Below the pieces are notes generated by a model. The model had not been told where the DNA came from. It was given only the letters and a program-made list of their open reading frames with translations, and did no database searches. Shown here one piece after another: positions 45,582 through 55,890 of a stretch of 64,000 bases of DNA (the stretch's first letter is position 1; every line of letters starts with the position of its first letter). Source of the DNA: Ochrobactrum sp. RH2CCR150 (GTDB lineage: Bacteria; Pseudomonadota; Alphaproteobacteria; Rhizobiales; Rhizobiaceae); the NCBI GenBank assembly GCA_014138095.1, contig JACGXE010000005.1:310001-374000 (forward strand), written 5' to 3'. A program made the translations under genes and the position numbers.

Positions 45582-48116
45582 TTACTTCTGCGCGATGGCC
45601 TTTTCCTCAGCAGGCTTGTGAGCCTCCTTATGGTGCTGCCACCAGTCACCCAGCAGAAGCAGAATCGGCGCTGCGATGAAGATCGACGACGACGTCGCAA
45701 TGACGATACCGAACAGCATCGGCACGGCGAAATTATGGACGGCGCTGCCGCCCCAAACTGCCATCGGGAACATACACAGGAAAGTCACGACCGAAGTGTA
45801 GATACAACGCACGAGCACCTGATTGATACTCATGTCGATGATCTCGCGCAGCGGCTTCGACTTATAGAGGCGCATGTTTTCACGCATACGGTCATAGACC
45901 ACGACCTTGTCGTTCACCGAGTAACCGATGATCGTCAGAAGGGCCGCGATAGCCGTCAGGTTGAAATCGAGCTGCATCAGCGCGAAGAAACCGACGATCT
46001 TCGTGGTGTCGAGGATGAGCGTGATAATCGCACCGAGCGCGAAGAACCACTCGAACCGCCACCAGAGATAGACCAGCATACCGAGTGCCGAGAGCACGAC
46101 AGCGATGAAGCCTGAACGGGCCAGCTCGCCGGAGACCTTCGGTCCAACGACTTCCGTCCGTTCGATCTTCACACCCGGATCGAGTTCGGTAACGGCTTCG
46201 CGCATCTTGTTGACGGCTACCGTCTGTGCTTCTTCGCCGCCATCCTGACGCTGGATGCGGATGAGCACTTCATTGGCGCTGCCTGCACTCTGAAGCGCAA
46301 CTTCACCCAGTTCCAGCGCACCGAGCTTGGCGCGAAGCTGCGCGAGATCGGCTGGCTGTGACGTGGTGATTTCGGCCTGAATACCGCCCTTGAAGTCGAT
46401 GCCGTAATTCAGGCCCGGCTTGAAGAACAGTACGATCGAGGCAATCGACAACACGATGGACACGCCGATGCCGACAAAACGCGCATTCATGAAGCGATAG
46501 TTGGTGCCTTCCGGCGCGAATCTCAGGATCGGCTCGATGTGCAGAACCTTCAGCTTGCGCCTGCGCACGAACCAGCCCATTGCCATGCGCACGAGCGTCA
46601 CGTCGGTGAACATCGAGATCGCGATGCCGAGCATCATGGTGATGGCGAAGCCGCGAACCGGGCCCGTACCGAACATGAACAGGAGCAGCGTCGAAATCAG
46701 CGAAGTGACGTTGGAGTCGACGATGGTTGCAAAGGCGCTGTGGAAGCCTTTGTCCAGCGCGGCCATGGCGCCGAGACCCTTGCGCGTTTCTTCGCGGATA
46801 CGTTCGTTGATAAGAATATTCGCGTCGACCGCGATACCGATACCCAGAATGATACCGGCGATACCGGGCAAGGTCAGTGTTGCACCGATGAGGCTCAGCG
46901 CGGAGAAGGTCAGCAATGTGTGCAGAAGAAGCGCCACATTGGCGATCATGCCCCAGAGGCCGTAGAGCAAAACGATGAACACGGCCACGAGCGCGAAGCC
47001 GATGATGCCGGTGATCAGACCCATCTTGATGGCGTCGCCGCCAAGGTCAGGACCAACGGTGCGTTCTTCGATGACGGTCAGCGGTGCAGGCAAGGCGCCA
47101 GCGCGCAGAAGCGCGGAGAGAACCACGGTGTCCTGAACCGTGAAGCTGCCGCTGATCTGGCCCGAACCGCCCGTGATCGGCTCACGAATGACCGGGGCGC
47201 TCAAGACCTTTCCGTCGAGAACGATGGCGAAAGGACGGTTCACGTTCTTGGTGGTGATATCGGCGAACTGACGCGCGCCAAGGCTGTCGAAACGGAAGGA
47301 AACGATTGGCTCATTGGTGCGCTGGTCGAAACCGGCGCGCGCATCGGTCAGGCGCTCGCCCGACAGAGCGACCTGATCCTCAATCGGATACTTGACATTC
47401 GGGTCCTTGGAATCCGGCATGATCGTCACGCCCGGAGGCGGTGTGTCATTCGGATTGGCGTCGGCAACCATGTGGAAGCTCATCTTCGCCGTGCTTCCGA
47501 GAAGCTGGCGGAGCTGGGCTGGATCCTGCAGACCCGGCAGCTGAACCACGATACGATCGGAACCGACGCGCTGGATCGACGGTTCGGCAACGCCGACCTG
47601 GTCAACGCGCTGGCGGATGATTTCAAGGCTCTGCTGCAGCGCTGCATCGAGGCGGTAGTTGAAGCCCGCCTCGGTCAGCGTCAGGCGGATCTGATTATCG
47701 GTCGAATTGACGTCGATATCATTGATCGCTGTGCCGAAGCCGCTGGTGTTGACCTGTGAGATGAGCGTGCGAAGCGCCGTTTCCGCCTTTGCGCGCTGAT
47801 CAGCATCGGGGATTGCCACGATGACGGCATCGCCCACGGCGCGGATCGACTGCGGCTGGATGCGCTCTGTGCGCAATTTGCTGCGGGCATCGTCCAGCAG
47901 CGCACGCAGGCGGTCCTTTTTGAGGCCGGCTGCGTCCACTTCCAGCACGAGATATGAACCGCCGCGCAGGTCGAGACCGAGCGTCACCTGACGCTTCGGG
48001 AACCATGACGGCATCGCATCAAGTTGTTTTTGTGTGAAGAAGTTGGGCAAGGCGATGATAAGCCCGATCACGACGATCAGGCTGTACAGCGCTACGACCC
48101 ATTTCGAAGTACGCAT
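45582..48116 (-). CDS. secDF: Protein translocase subunits SecD and SecF, fused
   Basis: An 844-residue fusion. SecD (about 1-500) has the first helix, LGLDLRGGSYLVLEVD, the P1 domain with VQLPGLQDPAQLRQLLG and the VDANILINERIREE motif. SecF (about 530-820) has NYGIDFKGGIQAEI and a YSVNDKVVVYDRMREN motif. Twelve helices in total use the proton motive force to pull secreted proteins across the membrane with SecYEG. yajC is not adjacent; a small anchored protein of unknown function lies directly upstream. Confidence 0.96.
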   Translation of the reverse strand: MRTSKWVVALYSLIVVIGLIIALPNFFTQKQLDAMPSWFPKRQVTLGLDLRGGSYLVLEVDAAGLKKDRLRALLDDARSKLRTERIQPQSIRAVGDAVIVAIPDADQRAKAETALRTLISQVNTSGFGTAINDIDVNSTDNQIRLTLTEAGFNYRLDAALQQSLEIIRQRVDQVGVAEPSIQRVGSDRIVVQLPGLQDPAQLRQLLGSTAKMSFHMVADANPNDTPPPGVTIMPDSKDPNVKYPIEDQVALSGERLTDARAGFDQRTNEPIVSFRFDSLGARQFADITTKNVNRPFAIVLDGKVLSAPVIREPITGGSGQISGSFTVQDTVVLSALLRAGALPAPLTVIEERTVGPDLGGDAIKMGLITGIIGFALVAVFIVLLYGLWGMIANVALLLHTLLTFSALSLIGATLTLPGIAGIILGIGIAVDANILINERIREETRKGLGAMAALDKGFHSAFATIVDSNVTSLISTLLLFMFGTGPVRGFAITMMLGIAISMFTDVTLVRMAMGWFVRRRKLKVLHIEPILRFAPEGTNYRFMNARFVGIGVSIVLSIASIVLFFKPGLNYGIDFKGGIQAEITTSQPADLAQLRAKLGALELGEVALQSAGSANEVLIRIQRQDGGEEAQTVAVNKMREAVTELDPGVKIERTEVVGPKVSGELARSGFIAVVLSALGMLVYLWWRFEWFFALGAIITLILDTTKIVGFFALMQLDFNLTAIAALLTIIGYSVNDKVVVYDRMRENMRLYKSKPLREIIDMSINQVLVRCIYTSVVTFLCMFPMAVWGGSAVHNFAVPMLFGIVIATSSSIFIAAPILLLLGDWWQHHKEAHKPAEEKAIAQK

Positions 48117-48259
48117 GGATTGTGGTTCCGGGTCTGCGCGTCATCTCAAATCCCGAATGACTGACCGACATGGAGAGCCAAAATCTGTGCGGGGGTGGAT
48201 GACGCTGTTTTACGTAAAAGGGTTCGGGACTGGAAAAGCCAGTCCGCTTGTGGTGCCTA

Positions 48260-48688
48260 TTATGCGCCTACAGGAGGCGCGCGGGCAAAACCAAAATATT
48301 GCTGGGCAGCCGTGAAACGCTGAAAGCCAAGCTCTGCCTCTGCGGATTTCGCATTGGCAAAGGAAAGGCTAGTTCCGGTAACGGCCAGGACCGTGTCGCC
48401 ACCCAGCGGGTAAGCTGCCTTGATTTTCGCGGCAATAGCTTCGATGAGAATGGCGCGCATTGGCTGCGACGCCGGTGCCGATTGCTGCCGGACCGGGGCC
48501 GCGGGGACGCTTTCAGCCTGTCTGGCTGCAAGCATCTTGGGCAGGCTGCGCGAAGTATCGTCGCTCGCCTTTTCGTTGAGTGCGGAAAAGTCTACGGCGA
48601 ACAACAGAGCTGCAAAAGACAGCACGCATGCCATCAACAGCATGAAGCCATGCTGTCTATGATGCCCTGTGCTGTTCATGCCTATCAT
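48260..48688 (-). CDS. Small membrane-anchored protein, unknown function
   Basis: A 142-residue product with a hydrophobic segment (about 17-36, MLLMACVLSFAALLFAVDFS) and a polar Ala/Ser-rich remainder. No family is recognised. Support is moderate: it fills the space between secDF and a divergent gene with normal codon use, with GGGCGG 4 bases before the ATG. An upstream Met at 48751 would overlap the divergent promoter region. Confidence 0.5.
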   Translation of the reverse strand: MIGMNSTGHHRQHGFMLLMACVLSFAALLFAVDFSALNEKASDDTSRSLPKMLAARQAESVPAAPVRQQSAPASQPMRAILIEAIAAKIKAAYPLGGDTVLAVTGTSLSFANAKSAEAELGFQRFTAAQQYFGFARAPPVGA

Positions 48689-48930
48689 AAAACCGCCCAG
48701 ACTTTCGTTAGAGTCTCGCTCAGGATTTGAGCCAGCTACCGCACTGTCCACGAATCCTCATTAGCCATTTGTGCCGGTGTGAACAAGGAAATACTGGCGA
48801 TTTGCCGTGGTTTCGTTGTCGTTCGGCAGCGAGGGCTGACGAAATGCACGATTGGAGACTTTGGGGAGCAAATGGGATTCTCTCTTGCAACCCGCCTTGT
48901 TTCCGTTCTACGGCGCTTTATGTTGAAACA

Positions 48931-51552
48931 GTGATCTTCTTAACGGCAGATTTGAAATTGGCTTATTTATCGACGTTTCGGATTCTTGCATTTTCTCTAT
49001 TGATCGGTGCGCTTTCGTCGGGCGGCATGGCGTCCGCCATTGCGCCCGCCAGCGCGCAGGATAACAAGCCGCAAGCGCAGCAGACTGCGCAACCGGCCCC
49101 AGCCAATCAAGCGCCTGCCAGTCCTTCAAATGACGGCGCTCAGGCTGCGCCGGCAAACGATGGCGATCAGGAGCCTCATCCGCCGATACCGGCCATTGTA
49201 CAGCAGCAAAAGCCGATCATTGACGATCTGAAGCAACAGGCGCAGAAGATCAGTGAACAGCTGCAAAAATCTGGAACCAGCGACGAAACTCTGGCCAATC
49301 TGAAGCTTCAGCTGGACGGGCTTTCCAAAAAGCTTCTCGATGCGGGTGTCGCCTTCCGTCCGCGCCTGACCGAAATCAATACACGTCTGGAGCAGCTCGG
49401 CCCTGCGCCGACCGGCGAGGCGACGGAACCGGGCATCGTCACCGATGAGCGCAAGAAGCTCACCGCCGAAAAAGCGGCGATCAATGCGATGATCGGGGAC
49501 ACGGAAGATACATCGCTGAACGTCAATCAGATGTCGGCAAAGATCGGCGATCTGCGTCGCGACCTTTTTGCGAGAACGCTGTCGCAGCGCGTCAATCTTG
49601 ACTCTGCACTCGGCACCGAGGTTGCAGCAGCGGCGAGCAATCAGGTGGTGTCGCTGTGGCGCATCATCCAGTCATGGTGGCGCTTCGTCGTCACTTTCAA
49701 GCTGAATTCGTTCCTGGCCGCTGCATTTTTCGCATTCGTCGGCGCACTGGTGATCCAGCTTGGTGCGCGGCGTGTTCTGGGTACGCTTTATCAGCGAGAT
49801 CCAACCATCGAGTCGCCATCCTATCTCAGCCGTCTTCTGGTTGCTTTCTGGTCCACGGTCATTCCGTCGGCGGCAATTGGCGTCTTTCTGGCGACCACCT
49901 ATTTCTTCCTGAATTATTTCAATGTTCTAAGGACGGACGTTGCGTCGATACTGGAATCGCTGTTCATCGTCCTCGGCCTCGTTTTCTTCATCCATCGGCT
50001 TGCAGCAGCCTGTATCAGCCCCGACATGCCGCAATGGCGGCTCGTGCCGGTTGCCCCGCGCCCCGGACGGGTTCTTGGCCTGCTGATAACAGCGACGGCA
50101 CTGACAACGGGCATCGATTCCTTTGTCGGAACGGTCAACAAGCTTCTGTCGTCGCCCTTGTCGCTCACCATGGCACAAAGCCTTTTGGCGACTGTGATGG
50201 TGGGTATTCTCATTCTGGCCATCGCCTTCCTGAAACCGGTGGTGCGGCGTGATGATGAGGGTGTGCGCTCATGGCCGCGTGGGTTCAAGGCATTCCTGAT
50301 CATTCTGGGACTACTGCCCATTTTAGCCGCCGTTTTTGGCTATATCGGCTTGGCGCGCTTCCTGTCGCAGCAGATCGTCGTCACGGGTGCGTTTCTGGTG
50401 ACGATGTATCTCGGCTTTCTGACGGGCCGTGCCATTTCCGAAGAACAGGCATTTGCATCCAGCAAGGTCGGCGCAGGTCTGCGCGAGCGTTTTCACTTCG
50501 ATGATGCGACATTGGACCAGCTGGGTCTCGTCGCAGGCATTCTCATCAATCTGGTCGTCGCGCTGATCGGTATCCCGCTGGTGCTGATGCAGCTCGGCTT
50601 CCAGTGGGCCGAACTGAAGAATGCATTCTTCAAACTGATGACCGGTTTTGAGATCGGCAATATGTCGGTTTCGCTGATGGGGCTGCTCACCGGCGTTCTG
50701 CTGTTTATCATCGGATATTTGCTGACGCGCTGGTTTCAGAATTGGCTCGACAACAGCGTCATGGCGAGAGGCCGCGTCGATTCCGGCGTGCGCAACTCGA
50801 TCCGCACGGTGGTCGGTTATGTCGGGCTCTGTCTTGCTGCCCTGATGGGCGTCTCCGCGGCCGGGTTCAATATGTCCAATCTGGCGCTGATCGCCGGTGG
50901 TCTTTCCCTCGGTATCGGTTTTGGTCTTCAGAATATCGTCCAGAATTTCGTTTCGGGTCTCATTCTTCTCGCCGAACGCCCGTTCAAGGTTGGCGACTGG
51001 GTGGAAGCGGGCACGGTCAGCGGCATCGTGAAAAAGATCAGTGTGCGCGCAACGGAAGTGGAAACCTTCCAGAAGCAATCGATCATTGTGCCGAACTCGA
51101 CGCTCATCAACGGCAATGTCGGCAACTGGACGCATCGCAACAAGCTTGGCCGCATCGATATCAATGTGCAGGCCTCCTATACGGAAGATCCAAGACGTGT
51201 GCATACGCTGTTGCTGGAGATCGTGCACGGCCACCATTCCATTCTCAGAAATCCTGAGCCGTTCGTTGCTTTCCAAAGCATGACCGACTCGCTGATGGTG
51301 TTCGATATTTATGCGTTTGTTGCGGACATCACCTCGACCGGTGGCATCAAGAACGAATTGCGGTTTCAGATTGTGGAACGGTTCCGCGAAGAGGGCCTAC
51401 ATCTGTCCTCGTCTTCAACCGATCTGGTGTTGAGCCTGCCGGAAATCGAGAAGCTTTCAGAGATCGTGCAGAAGGCGCCTACAGCTGCGCCGAAGAAGAA
51501 AGCGCGCGAAGAGAAAGCCAAGGCAACGGATGACAATGACGATAAAGCCTAA
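48931..51552 (+). CDS. DUF3772-containing MscS-family mechanosensitive channel
   Basis: An exported and membrane-embedded protein of about 873 residues. The signal peptide ends ASAQ-D near residue 43, followed by a Pro/Gln/Ala-rich stretch, a helical DUF3772-like periplasmic domain (about 90-215) and about eleven helices. The MscS core is SNLALIAGGLSLGIGFGLQNIVQNFVSGLILL, RPFKVGDWVEAG and VPNSTLINGNVGNW. The start is uncertain (GTG 48931, TTG 48952, or ATG 48844); 48931 gives a good signal peptide but no clear ribosome binding site. It likely protects against hypo-osmotic shock. Confidence 0.82.
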   Translation: MIFLTADLKLAYLSTFRILAFSLLIGALSSGGMASAIAPASAQDNKPQAQQTAQPAPANQAPASPSNDGAQAAPANDGDQEPHPPIPAIVQQQKPIIDDLKQQAQKISEQLQKSGTSDETLANLKLQLDGLSKKLLDAGVAFRPRLTEINTRLEQLGPAPTGEATEPGIVTDERKKLTAEKAAINAMIGDTEDTSLNVNQMSAKIGDLRRDLFARTLSQRVNLDSALGTEVAAAASNQVVSLWRIIQSWWRFVVTFKLNSFLAAAFFAFVGALVIQLGARRVLGTLYQRDPTIESPSYLSRLLVAFWSTVIPSAAIGVFLATTYFFLNYFNVLRTDVASILESLFIVLGLVFFIHRLAAACISPDMPQWRLVPVAPRPGRVLGLLITATALTTGIDSFVGTVNKLLSSPLSLTMAQSLLATVMVGILILAIAFLKPVVRRDDEGVRSWPRGFKAFLIILGLLPILAAVFGYIGLARFLSQQIVVTGAFLVTMYLGFLTGRAISEEQAFASSKVGAGLRERFHFDDATLDQLGLVAGILINLVVALIGIPLVLMQLGFQWAELKNAFFKLMTGFEIGNMSVSLMGLLTGVLLFIIGYLLTRWFQNWLDNSVMARGRVDSGVRNSIRTVVGYVGLCLAALMGVSAAGFNMSNLALIAGGLSLGIGFGLQNIVQNFVSGLILLAERPFKVGDWVEAGTVSGIVKKISVRATEVETFQKQSIIVPNSTLINGNVGNWTHRNKLGRIDINVQASYTEDPRRVHTLLLEIVHGHHSILRNPEPFVAFQSMTDSLMVFDIYAFVADITSTGGIKNELRFQIVERFREEGLHLSSSSTDLVLSLPEIEKLSEIVQKAPTAAPKKKAREEKAKATDDNDDKA

Positions 51553-51694
51553 TGAACGTGTCGTTCAGTTGCAGTTCAGTTTTGTCCAACTATAAATGAA
51601 CAACAGAACGCCGGGTCGTTCTTTGAGGATGAAAGCGGGGCACTTGCTTTCATCGGGGTTGTAGAAGCGGGAGCGGTGGAAACGCCGAAACGAT

Positions 51695-51985
51695 ATGAAC
51701 GTAATTCAGATCAACAAATTTGGTACGATCGGTCTTGGCGCAGTCATTATGCTTGCAGCTTCCATGGGCGGTTCCTACGCTGCCAAGATTTCCAACAAGG
51801 ACAGCGCCGCGCAGACCATCGTGGTCACGGAAGGTGCGTCCAAGCGTGAAATGGTCGTCGCACCGGGCGACACTGTCGACTTCTGTTCCTCCGGCTGTTT
51901 CGTGACCTTTCCGAACGGCGATCGTGAAGCATTGACGGGTGATGAGACCATCACTCTTACCGGCGGCAAGGCGACGCTGAAATAA
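51695..51985 (+). CDS. Small exported protein, unknown function
   Basis: A 96-residue protein with a hydrophobic N-terminal signal (about 9-29, ending SYAA) and a short mature part containing a Cys pair (DFCSSGCFVTF). It carries a beta-rich pattern (AQTIVVTEGASKREMVV). The family is not recognised. It is encoded after the channel gene and before a strong bidirectional terminator. Confidence 0.7.
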   Translation: MNVIQINKFGTIGLGAVIMLAASMGGSYAAKISNKDSAAQTIVVTEGASKREMVVAPGDTVDFCSSGCFVTFPNGDREALTGDETITLTGGKATLK

Positions 51986-52006
51986 GATCGCCAAACTGTA
52001 GAATTG

Positions 52007-52035
52007 AAAAAGCCGGGCGAAATGCCCGGCTTTTT
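52007..52035. terminator. Bidirectional terminator
   Basis: A 12-bp stem AAAAAGCCGGGC/GCCCGGCTTTTT with loop GAAAT. It separates the small exported protein from the convergent dimethylglycine dehydrogenase. Confidence 0.95.
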
Positions 52036-52053
52036 GTTTGTCGCTCGGTTGGA

Positions 52054-54615
52054 TCAGCTGCGCGGCTTGAGGTTTTCCGGGTCGTAAAGCGGCTTGTAGC
52101 CAACGGACGCCACTTCCACCGGATAGGTTTCGCCGAAATATTCGACGGTCAGCTTGCGACCTTCCTGACAATGGCTCCATGGCAGATAGGCAAGCGCGAT
52201 ATTCTTGCCGATGGTCGGGCCGAATGCCACCGACGAGGTGAATGAGCGGCGGCCCAGCTCATCGACCAGCGTTTTTCCTGTTTCCGGCTCCATGACAGGC
52301 ATGATGCCGACGGGATAACGCGCCACGCCTTTCGAATCGATATTGTCAGTCATAATCAGCGTGCAGAGCATGGCAGGCTGATTTTCGCGGGTGCGATACT
52401 CGACATGCTTGGCCTTACCGCGGAAATCGGCTTCCTTGACCTTTGGGCGCGCCAGATCGGCTTCAAGGAGATTATACTCCGTCAGCAGGTCGGCATTCTG
52501 AAGGCGCAGGCTTTTCTCCATGCGGCGGGTATTGGCATAGGTTTCTACGCCCACGGCAATTGTGCCGGTGGAGCGCAGCGCATCCCAGACGGCGAGGCCA
52601 TCTTCATAGCGCATGTGCAATTCCCAGCCCTGTTCGCCGACATAGGAAATGCGGAAGGCAGTGACGTCCTTGCCCGCAATCCTGATGGGCTTGATCGCCG
52701 CAAAGGGGAAGTTCTCGGCATCCAGACCTTCCGGATTTTCGACAACCTTCTTGAGGTTCTCGCGAGCATTCGGGCCCCATATGCCGACAGTGACATATTT
52801 TTCCGTCACATCGGTGATGGTGACGTCAAAGCCCTTATCCTCGGCCACGCGACGCATGTAATGGAAATCGCGGGGGCCTGCATCGGCGCCGTTGATCATG
52901 CGGATGCGGTCAGCCATGCGGATTGCCGTGAAGTCGGCGCGCACCATGCCTTCATCGTCGAGGAAGTGGGTATAGATGCCCTTGCCGATATTGGCATCGC
53001 CGCCAATCTTGGCCGCGCATAGCCATTCCATCAGCTCGACATGATCCGGGCCTTCAATATCGTACATCGCGAAATGCGAGAGATTGATGATGCCGCAATT
53101 TTCGGTCAGTTCGAGATGTTCGGCATTGGAAACGCGCCAGAAATGGCGGTTGTCCCATTCGTTTTCACGCACGGGAACGCGGTTGCCATATTTTTCCAGC
53201 AGATGCTCATTGGCGGCATAGCCATGCGCACGCTCCCAGCCGCCGAGTTCCATGAAATGACCGCCCAGCTCAACTTCCCGTTCATAGAACGGCGAACGGC
53301 GGATATTGCGACCCTTGGAAAATGGCTCACGGGGATGCACAGCCGGATTATAGACCTTCATCGCCGTTTCGGTGCAGCGATCCCAGATGAACTGCTCGGT
53401 CATCTGGTGCGGATAGAAACGGGAATAGTCGACGGCGTGATGGTCGATGGATGTGCGACCGTCCGTCATCCAATCGGCAATCAGCTTGCCCATGCCGGGG
53501 CCGTCCTTGACCCAGATGGCGACTGCATACCAGAGGCCGCGTACCTTCTGGCTTTCGCCCATCGAAGGGCCGCCATCGGTTGTGACTTGCAGGAAGCCAT
53601 TGAAGGAATGACTTTCATTGTACCCAAGCTCACCGAGGATCGGGGTCAGTTCAATAGCGCGCTCGAGCGGCTCCAGAACCTGTTCCATATCGAGGTCGCG
53701 CTGCGATGGTGAAAGGCGCGCTTCGTGCTTTTCCAGCAGGTCACGGGGGTGGCAGAGGCGCGGATTGGTCTCTTCGTAATAGCCCCATTCGATCTGGCCG
53801 CCTTCGGCAGTCTTCGGGTCGCCCGTATCGCGCATATAGGCCGAATTGCCCTGATCGCGCATGAGCGGCCAGCCGATTTCCTTGCCGGTGCCTTCGAATT
53901 CATTATACGGGCCGAAGAATGTCAGCGGATGGTCGATTGGCATGACGGGCAGGTCTTCGCCGACCATTTCGGCAATCAGACGTCCCCAGAGACCAGCACA
54001 GATCACGACATAATCGGCTTCGATGGTGCCGCGATGCGTGACCACACCCTTGATGCGACCGTTTTCGACCAGCAGCGACTGGGCAGGCGTGTTGGCAAAG
54101 CTCTGCAACTTGCCAGCAGCTTCGGCCTGATCGATCAGCTTGCCGGCAACCGTCTGCGAACGCGGGATGACCAGACCGGCATCCGGGTCCCACAGACCGC
54201 CCTGAACCATGCTTTCTTCGATCAGCGGGAATTTTTCCTTGATCTCCGCCGGTTCAATCAAGCGTGCGCGCGTGCCGAAGGCCTTGCCGGAAGCGACCTT
54301 GCGCTTGATTTCATCCATGCGGCCATCGTCGCCGACACGGGCAACTTCAAGGCCACCGACGCGGGCGTAATGCCCCATCTTTTCATAGAAATCGATGGAA
54401 TAAAGCGTGGTCCAGCAGGACAGAAAATCGTGGCTGGTCGCATAGCAGAAATCCGACGCGTGGGCTGTCGAACCGATATCGGTCGGAATGCCCGACTTGT
54501 CGATGCCGACGATGTCGTCCCAGCCCCGTTCGATCAGGTGGTGCACGACGGATGCGCCGACGATGCCACCGAGCCCGACGATTACGACTTTCGCCTTTTT
54601 AGGAAACTCTGCCAT
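52054..54615 (-). CDS. Dimethylglycine/sarcosine dehydrogenase-type FAD oxidoreductase
   Basis: An 853-residue two-domain flavoenzyme. The N-terminal FAD fold (about 8-390) begins KVVIVGLGGIVGASVV, with STAHASDFCYATSH where the covalent-flavin His of this family lies. The C-terminal GcvT-like half (about 430-840) binds tetrahydrofolate and ends near YPVEVASVGYKPLYDPENL. Enzymes of this type demethylate dimethylglycine or sarcosine, passing methyl to folate, in choline and betaine breakdown. The GlxA-type regulator next to it supports that role. Confidence 0.9.
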   Translation of the reverse strand: MAEFPKKAKVVIVGLGGIVGASVVHHLIERGWDDIVGIDKSGIPTDIGSTAHASDFCYATSHDFLSCWTTLYSIDFYEKMGHYARVGGLEVARVGDDGRMDEIKRKVASGKAFGTRARLIEPAEIKEKFPLIEESMVQGGLWDPDAGLVIPRSQTVAGKLIDQAEAAGKLQSFANTPAQSLLVENGRIKGVVTHRGTIEADYVVICAGLWGRLIAEMVGEDLPVMPIDHPLTFFGPYNEFEGTGKEIGWPLMRDQGNSAYMRDTGDPKTAEGGQIEWGYYEETNPRLCHPRDLLEKHEARLSPSQRDLDMEQVLEPLERAIELTPILGELGYNESHSFNGFLQVTTDGGPSMGESQKVRGLWYAVAIWVKDGPGMGKLIADWMTDGRTSIDHHAVDYSRFYPHQMTEQFIWDRCTETAMKVYNPAVHPREPFSKGRNIRRSPFYEREVELGGHFMELGGWERAHGYAANEHLLEKYGNRVPVRENEWDNRHFWRVSNAEHLELTENCGIINLSHFAMYDIEGPDHVELMEWLCAAKIGGDANIGKGIYTHFLDDEGMVRADFTAIRMADRIRMINGADAGPRDFHYMRRVAEDKGFDVTITDVTEKYVTVGIWGPNARENLKKVVENPEGLDAENFPFAAIKPIRIAGKDVTAFRISYVGEQGWELHMRYEDGLAVWDALRSTGTIAVGVETYANTRRMEKSLRLQNADLLTEYNLLEADLARPKVKEADFRGKAKHVEYRTRENQPAMLCTLIMTDNIDSKGVARYPVGIMPVMEPETGKTLVDELGRRSFTSSVAFGPTIGKNIALAYLPWSHCQEGRKLTVEYFGETYPVEVASVGYKPLYDPENLKPRS

Positions 54616-54847
54616 TTTATGTGACCCTGGTTGGTATTTGACAGAACCATAATCGCTGATGGGGCAGGATATTTGCCTTTATACGACATATTCGCTGCGT
54701 GACACGACTGCGTCGATTACCGGTCATAGCCGGGGTTTTGCGCGATAAGCCTGTTCTGCAAGCGACATGCCGGAATGGGCTTCCCCCGGTCTTGCGAGAT
54801 TGATTCCGAAAGACCCTTTACGGTTCTGATTTTCTTATCTTTTACAC

Positions 54848-54869
54848 GAACGCCCGATTGGCGGCGTTC
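54848..54869 (-). terminator. Hairpin after the GlxA regulator
   Basis: GAACGCC (54848-54854) and GGCGTTC (54863-54869) form a 7-bp stem just after the stop on the minus strand; the T-tract is weak. Confidence 0.45.
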
Positions 54870-54891
54870 TCATTCGCAGCACAGATTTCCA

Positions 54892-55890
54892 CTATGCCGC
54901 GATGAGCATTTTGCGATCTGCGCGTTCCTGTTGCGGAGAGCGCCCGTAGAGTTCGCGATAGCATTTGGAAAAATGCGACGCCGAAACGAAGCCGCATGCC
55001 ACCGCTACTTCCACGACCGGCATGGATGACTGCAAAAGCAGGTGCCGCGCCCGGTCAAGGCGGATTTCCAGATAATAGCGGGCGGGAGAACGCCCCATCT
55101 CTTGCCGGAACAGGCGCTCGACCTGACGGCGCGACAGACCGATCGTATGAGCGACATTGATCAGCGCCTGCGGCTCGGACAGGTTGGCTTCCATCATCTC
55201 GATAATGGTCAAGACCTTGGAGTTCTGGATGCCGAGGCGTGCGCGCAGCGGCAGGCGCTGCCTGTCCTGCGGGCTGCGGACGCGATCGGTCAGCGCCTGT
55301 TCGCAGATCTTGTTGACCAGATTGGCGTCGAAATCATCGCCGATCAGCTTCAGCATCATGTCAAGCGATGCAGTGCCGCCAGCGCAGGTGTAGATATTGC
55401 TGTCGAATTCGAACAGGTCCGCATAGACCTCTGCCTTTGGGAATGCTTCGGCAAAGCCGGGCAGATTTTCCCAATGGATGGCGCAGCGCTTTCCGGAAAG
55501 AAGTCCGGCTGCGGCGAGAATATGCGCGCCGGTGCAAAGACCGCCGACCGCCACGCCACGATTATATTCTTCGCGCAGCCAGGCGAAGACCGATTTGTTG
55601 CGGAAGTCCTCGACATAGACACCGGAGCAGACAAACACCATGGACGGGCGCTGTTCGCGTTGCAGATAGCGTCGTTCGTCTTCCAGCGACGCATTGACGG
55701 CGCAAACCACGCCGTTCGATGCCGTGACCGGCTGGCCATCCACCGACGTCAGGCGCCAGTGATAGGCCTCGTAGCCGAGCATACGATTGGCGATGCGCAG
55801 CGGCTCGATGGCCGTCGCAAACGCGATCATCGAAAAGTTCGGAACCAGAAAAAAGACAATAGACCGCTTAATCGATGAAGCCTGGTTCAT
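54892..55890 (-). CDS. GlxA/GbdR-like regulator (DJ-1/PfpI plus AraC HTH)
   Basis: A 332-residue regulator. The N-terminal DJ-1/PfpI-type domain (about 10-185) includes GLCTGAHILAAAGLL. The AraC helix-turn-helix pair (about 235-325) has INVAHTIGLSRRQVERLFRQE and VVEVAVACGFVSASHFSKCYRE. This layout and its position beside a dimethylglycine dehydrogenase match GbdR-type activators of betaine demethylation genes in Pseudomonas. The assignment as GbdR is inference. It is the upstream neighbour on the same strand, 276 bases before the dehydrogenase. Confidence 0.87.
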   Translation of the reverse strand: MNQASSIKRSIVFFLVPNFSMIAFATAIEPLRIANRMLGYEAYHWRLTSVDGQPVTASNGVVCAVNASLEDERRYLQREQRPSMVFVCSGVYVEDFRNKSVFAWLREEYNRGVAVGGLCTGAHILAAAGLLSGKRCAIHWENLPGFAEAFPKAEVYADLFEFDSNIYTCAGGTASLDMMLKLIGDDFDANLVNKICEQALTDRVRSPQDRQRLPLRARLGIQNSKVLTIIEMMEANLSEPQALINVAHTIGLSRRQVERLFRQEMGRSPARYYLEIRLDRARHLLLQSSMPVVEVAVACGFVSASHFSKCYRELYGRSPQQERADRKMLIAA

